Shown here: positions 60,450 to 64,000 of the stretch, piece after piece
Layout of the letters: every line of letters begins with the position of its first letter
How positions within the stretch are numbered: the first letter of the stretch is position 1
Translations under genes and position numbers: made by a program
Notes under the pieces: model-generated
Database searches by the model: none
The model's input: the letters and a program-made list of their open reading frames with translations, nothing else
What the model was told of the DNA's origin: nothing
Assembly (NCBI RefSeq): GCF_003755185.1
Contig: NZ_RKIC01000009.1
Span: forward strand, 372,001 to 436,000
Origin: Frigoribacterium sp. PhB24
Lineage (GTDB): Bacteria; Actinomycetota; Actinomycetes; Actinomycetales; Microbacteriaceae
Length of the DNA stretch: 64,000 nucleotides
Reading direction: 5' to 3'

Positions 60450-63266
60450 TCAGACCAGGCTGCGCAGGACGTACTGCAGGATGCCGCCGTTGCGGTAGTA
60501 GTCCGCCTCGCCGGGCGTGTCGATGCGAACGACGGCATCGAATTCGACCGGCTGCTTGCCCTCGGGCGAGTGAGCGGTCGGGCGGGCGGTCACGTGGACC
60601 GTCTTGGGTGTCGTGCCCTCGTTCAGCTGCTCGATCCCGGCGATGTCGATCTGCTCGGTGCCGTCGAGTCCGAGCGATTCCCAGCTCTCACCCGCCGGGA
60701 ACTGCAGCGGAACCACGCCCATCCCGATCAGGTTCGACCGGTGGATGCGCTCGAAGCTCTCGGTGATGACCGCCTTGACCCCGAGCAGGCTCGTGCCCTT
60801 CGCGGCCCAGTCCCGGGACGAACCGGAGCCGTACTCCTTGCCGCCGAGGATCACGAGCGGCGTTCCTTGCTCTTGGTACCGAGCGCTGGCGTCGTAGATG
60901 AACGACTCGGGCCCCTCGGCCTGCGTGAAGTCTCGCGTGTAACCACCCTCGACGCCGTCCAACAGCTGGTTCTTGAGCCGGATGTTCGCGAACGTGCCGC
61001 GGATCATGACCTCGTGGTTGCCTCGGCGGGACCCGTACGAGTTGAAGTCCTTGCGGTCGACGCCGTGCTCGTCGAGGTAGTGGCCGGCCGGGCTGTCGAC
61101 CTTGATCGACCCGGCAGGGCTGATGTGGTCGGTCGTGACGGAGTCGCCCAGCTTGGCGAGCACACGAGCGCCCCGAATGTCGGCGACCGGGGTCGTCTCG
61201 ATCGTCATGCCCTCGAAATACGGGGGTTTGCGGACGTACGTCGACTCTGCGTCCCACTCGAAAGTGGCACCGGTGGGTGTGGGCAGCGAACGCCAGCGCT
61301 CGTCTCCGTCGAACACACCCGCGTACTCGTGGGTGAACATGCCGGTGTCGATGGACGAGTCGATCGTCTGCTGCACCTCGGCCGCGTCGGGCCAGATGTC
61401 CCGGAGGTAGATGTCGGTGCCGTCGTCAGACGTACCGAGTGCGTCGTTCTCGAAGTCGAAGTTCATCGAACCGGCGAGGGCGTACGCGATGACCAGGGGT
61501 GGGCTGGCCAGGTAGTTCATCTTGACGTCGGGGTTGATCCGGCCCTCGAAGTTACGGTTGCCCGACAGCACGGCCGTGACGGCGAGGTCGTTGTCCTGTA
61601 CGGCCGCCGAGATCTCGTCGAGCAGCGGCCCGGAGTTGCCGATGCACGTCGTGCAGCCATAGCCGACGGTGTAGAAGCCGAGGTCCTCGAGGTAGGTGGT
61701 CAAACCGGCCTTCTCGTAGTAGTCGGTGACGACCTTCGATCCGGGCGCGAGGGTGGTCTTGACCCACGGTTTGGCCTTCAGGCCCTTCTTGCTGGCGTTG
61801 CGAGCCAGGAGACCCGCAGCCAGCATGACCGAGGGGTTGGACGTGTTCGTGCACGACGTGATGGCCGCGATGGCGACGGCTCCGTGGTCCAGCGTGAACG
61901 TCGAGCCGTCACCGAGCTCGACGGCCGTGGGCTTGGACACCTTGGCCGGGGCGTGCGACGTGTGCGAGATCGAGTGTGGCTGGGCGTCGTCGTCGTCCTC
62001 GGCGGTGAAGCCGATCGGGTCGGAGGCAGGAAACGTACCCTCGACGGCCGCGTCGACGTGGGAGTGGTCCGTGCTGGCGTAGTTCTCGAGGTCGACCTCG
62101 AACTGCGACTTGGCCTCGGTGAGCTCGATGCGATCTTGCGGACGTTTGGGACCCGCGATCGAGGGCACCACCGTCGCGAGGTCGAGTTCGAGGTACTCGC
62201 TGAAGACGGGCTCGACCGAGGGGTCGTGCCACAGTCCTTGCAGCTTGCTGTATTGCTCGACGAGAGCGATCTGCTCGTCCGAGCGTCCGGTGAGGCGCAG
62301 GTAGTCGAGCGTGACGTCGTCGATCGGGAAGATCGCCGCCGTCGAACCGAACTCGGGACTCATGTTGCCGATGGTGGCGCGGTTGGCCAGGGGAACCTCG
62401 GCGACGCCTTCGCCGTAGAACTCGACGAACTTGCCCACGACGCCATGGCGACGCAGCTGCTGCGTGATGGTGAGCACGACGTCGGTGGCCGTGACCCCCG
62501 TCGGGATGGACCCCGAGAGCTTGAACCCCACGACCTTCGGGATCAACATCGACACGGGCTGGCCGAGCATGGCGGCCTCGGCCTCGATGCCCCCCACGCC
62601 CCAGCCGAGCACGCCCAGGCCGTTGACCATCGTCGTGTGCGAGTCGGTGCCGACGAGGGTGTCGGGATAGGCCTGGAGCACTCCACCGACCTCACGGCTG
62701 TAGGTCACACGCGCGAGGTACTCGATGTTGACCTGGTGGACGATGCCCGTGCCCGGCGGGACGACCTTGAAGTCGTCGAAGGCCGTCTGGCCCCAGCGGA
62801 GGAACTGGTACCGCTCGCCGTTGCGCTCGTACTCGATCTCGACGTTGCGTTCGAGGGCGTTGGCGGTGCCGAAGAGATCCGCGATGACCGAGTGGTCGAT
62901 GACGAGCTCGGCAGGCGCCAGCGGGTTGATCTTGGTGGGGTCGCCACCCAGTTCGGCGACGGCCTCGCGCATGGTGGCGAGATCGACGATGCAGGGCACC
63001 CCCGTGAAGTCCTGCATGACCACGCGCGCCGGCGTGAACTGGATCTCGGTGTCGGGCTCGGCGGTGGGCTGCCACGAGCCGAGTGCCCGGATTTGGTCAC
63101 CCGTGACGTTCGCACCGTCCTCGGTTCGGAGGAGGTTCTCGAGCAGGACCTTGAGGCTGAACGGAAGCTTCGAAGAACCGTCGACCGCGTCGATGCGGTA
63201 GACCTCGTAGTCGGTGGACCCGACCGTGAGGGTGTTCTTCGAGCCGAAACTGTTGATTGCAGACAC
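60450..63266 (-). CDS. acnA: Aconitate hydratase
   Basis: Aconitase interconverts citrate and isocitrate in the TCA cycle and holds a [4Fe-4S] cluster. The 938-residue AcnA/IRP1-type protein has [30 protein letters not shown]-like [17 protein letters not shown], the first ligand Cys in [13 protein letters not shown], the other two in [13 protein letters not shown], and the swivel domain with [18 protein letters not shown]. The GTG start at 63266 follows GGGAGAC. A perfect palindrome about 110-130 bases upstream is a likely operator. It lies downstream of the DUF3159 gene and upstream of dxs on the same strand. Confidence 0.97.
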   Translation of the reverse strand: MSAINSFGSKNTLTVGSTDYEVYRIDAVDGSSKLPFSLKVLLENLLRTEDGANVTGDQIRALGSWQPTAEPDTEIQFTPARVVMQDFTGVPCIVDLATMREAVAELGGDPTKINPLAPAELVIDHSVIADLFGTANALERNVEIEYERNGERYQFLRWGQTAFDDFKVVPPGTGIVHQVNIEYLARVTYSREVGGVLQAYPDTLVGTDSHTTMVNGLGVLGWGVGGIEAEAAMLGQPVSMLIPKVVGFKLSGSIPTGVTATDVVLTITQQLRRHGVVGKFVEFYGEGVAEVPLANRATIGNMSPEFGSTAAIFPIDDVTLDYLRLTGRSDEQIALVEQYSKLQGLWHDPSVEPVFSEYLELDLATVVPSIAGPKRPQDRIELTEAKSQFEVDLENYASTDHSHVDAAVEGTFPASDPIGFTAEDDDDAQPHSISHTSHAPAKVSKPTAVELGDGSTFTLDHGAVAIAAITSCTNTSNPSVMLAAGLLARNASKKGLKAKPWVKTTLAPGSKVVTDYYEKAGLTTYLEDLGFYTVGYGCTTCIGNSGPLLDEISAAVQDNDLAVTAVLSGNRNFEGRINPDVKMNYLASPPLVIAYALAGSMNFDFENDALGTSDDGTDIYLRDIWPDAAEVQQTIDSSIDTGMFTHEYAGVFDGDERWRSLPTPTGATFEWDAESTYVRKPPYFEGMTIETTPVADIRGARVLAKLGDSVTTDHISPAGSIKVDSPAGHYLDEHGVDRKDFNSYGSRRGNHEVMIRGTFANIRLKNQLLDGVEGGYTRDFTQAEGPESFIYDASARYQEQGTPLVILGGKEYGSGSSRDWAAKGTSLLGVKAVITESFERIHRSNLIGMGVVPLQFPAGESWESLGLDGTEQIDIAGIEQLNEGTTPKTVHVTARPTAHSPEGKQPVEFDAVVRIDTPGEADYYRNGGILQYVLRSLV

Positions 63267-63373
63267 GTGCCGTCTCCCTTGCTGACTACGCCCTCATCTT
63301 GGCCGGTGCGCGCGACGCCCACCAGCGAGGTCAGCCTAAGTCCGCGGGGTGTCCCCGGGGCCGATCCCAGCGA

Positions 63374-63395
63374 TTTATCTCGATGTCGAGATAAA
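63374..63395 (-). promoter_or_regulatory. MarR-type palindromic operator upstream of acnA
   Basis: TTTATCTCGA and TCGAGATAAA form a perfect ten-base inverted repeat separated by TG, in an AT-rich island, centred about 118 bases before the acnA start and 23 bases past the DUF3159 stop. The symmetry and the TATCTCGA half-site suit a MarR-family dimer. On the minus strand a TATGTT hexamer directly precedes it and could be a -10, so binding would block transcription. Confidence 0.65.
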
Positions 63396-63417
63396 ACATA
63401 GCACCAGGAGGCGCGGG

Positions 63418-64000
63418 TCAGGCCGAAGGGACCCGCGCGTCGTCCGCCTCGTCGCGTCCCCGGTAGACCGTCCGGACGAGCAGCCACGTGATCCACAGCA
63501 GACCGGCATAGAGGGGCAGACCCATCACGAGCTTGAGCGTGCCGAGGAGCGCGACGTCTCCCGCCATCCAGAGGGGCACCTGGACGACGAGACGGGCGGC
63601 GAAGAGGCCGGCCCACAACCACGTGGCCAGGACGAGCACCCGCCGCTTCGCCCGATCGGCCCGCCACCCCGTGCCGTCGTTGGTCAGGAGGCCGACGACG
63701 ATACCGATCAGGGGCCAGCGCACGGCGATGCTCACGACCATGGCCGACAGAGACGCCGCGTTGATCAGCAGGCCGGGCACGAAGTTGTTCTCGGCTCGGC
63801 CGGAGAGCAAGGCGATGCCCGCGGACAACGCGATGCCGAAGACGCCCGCGAGAGCCTGGGCGACCGGGCCGCGCTGGACGGCCCGGGCCACCACGAAGGC
63901 GACGGCCAGCACCAATGGGATGAGGACCGACGGGACGACGTCGCGGGTGATGGTGTAGACGACGACGAAGCCGAGCCCCGGGACGATCGACTCCACGAGA
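63418..64000 (-). CDS. DUF3159 membrane protein (5' end beyond window)
   Basis: This multi-helix protein matches the DUF3159 family, common in actinobacteria near dut and aconitase. The visible 193 or so residues hold about five to six hydrophobic segments: VLIPLVLAVAFVVARAV, AGVFGIALSAGIALLSG, FVPGLLINAASLSAMVVSIA, WPLIGIVVGLLT, VLVLATWLWAGLFAARLVVQ and LVMGLPLYAGLLWITWLLVRT. A Met codon lies at 63996, but the family is usually longer, so the true start is probably outside the window. No function is known. Confidence 0.8.
   Translation of the reverse strand, partial: LVESIVPGLGFVVVYTITRDVVPSVLIPLVLAVAFVVARAVQRGPVAQALAGVFGIALSAGIALLSGRAENNFVPGLLINAASLSAMVVSIAVRWPLIGIVVGLLTNDGTGWRADRAKRRVLVLATWLWAGLFAARLVVQVPLWMAGDVALLGTLKLVMGLPLYAGLLWITWLLVRTVYRGRDEADDARVPSA

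Noticed and set aside
60111-63401. 1,096-codon plus-strand frame opposite dxs/acnA
   Set aside because: It is the antisense shadow of aconitase, which has intact Fe-S ligands and domain order on the minus strand.

Overview
The window reads as a stretch of core chromosome from a high-GC Gram-positive actinobacterium. The best fit is the Microbacteriaceae (Frigoribacterium, Curtobacterium or Clavibacter type). This rests on very high G+C, frequent GTG starts, 4-base ATGA/GTGA stop-start overlaps, actinobacterial markers (the DUF3000-ribonuclease D pair, a DUF3159 protein beside aconitase, a PH-like protein between pyrC and carA) and familiar actinobacterial gene orders. The genus is an inference. 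I see no insertion sequence, prophage, CRISPR array, integrase or region of odd base composition.

Layout. 1-7.2 kb (minus): the pyrimidine operon pyrR-pyrB-pyrC-PH-like-carA-carB, with carB running off the left edge and a PyrR-type leader hairpin covering the pyrR ribosome binding site. 7.25-16.8 kb (minus): rpsD, a small membrane protein, alaS, ruvX, mltG, then aroC-aroK-aroB, efp and nusB. 17-18.4 kb (minus): rarA, divergent from a plus-strand group of a membrane-anchored cyclophilin, a DUF349 protein and an orphan AbiEi-like protein. The last of these converges on rsh (ppGpp synthetase/hydrolase). 21.3-36.5 kb (minus): sufS-sufU; thrS-HIT-pdxS-pdxT-yebC-ruvC-ruvA-ruvB-yajC-secD-secF-rhodanese-rsh, a long run of translation, PLP synthesis, recombination and protein export genes.

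36.6-44.1 kb: a MetE-like protein (plus), a cystine-type amino acid ABC transporter (minus) with a G-rich 7-bp tandem repeat just upstream, a TANGO2-like protein (minus), and coaBC translationally coupled to a Ser/Thr kinase (plus). 44.2-44.9 kb: four tRNA genes, Gly(GCC)-Cys(GCA)-Val(GAC) on minus and Val(CAC) on plus. 45-58.3 kb: a GH13 alpha-glucosidase, a solitary amtB with GlnR-like boxes, zapE, a rhodanese-SufE-reductase operon, an alpha/beta hydrolase, DUF3000-ribonuclease D, and a fadA-fadB beta-oxidation pair. 58.3-64 kb (minus): dxs, acnA with a MarR-type palindrome upstream, and a DUF3159 protein cut by the right edge.

How it fits together: these are mostly housekeeping systems (UMP and chorismate synthesis, translation, RuvABC/RuvX/RarA DNA maintenance, Sec export, isoprenoid precursor and TCA enzymes) plus sulfur and nitrogen acquisition. 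I found no convincing undescribed multi-gene system. The most original signals are non-coding: a dispersed AGGAGGCGCGGG-type repeat that also builds terminator stems, the four-copy G5 tandem repeat, and several operator-like palindromes at metabolically sensible places.
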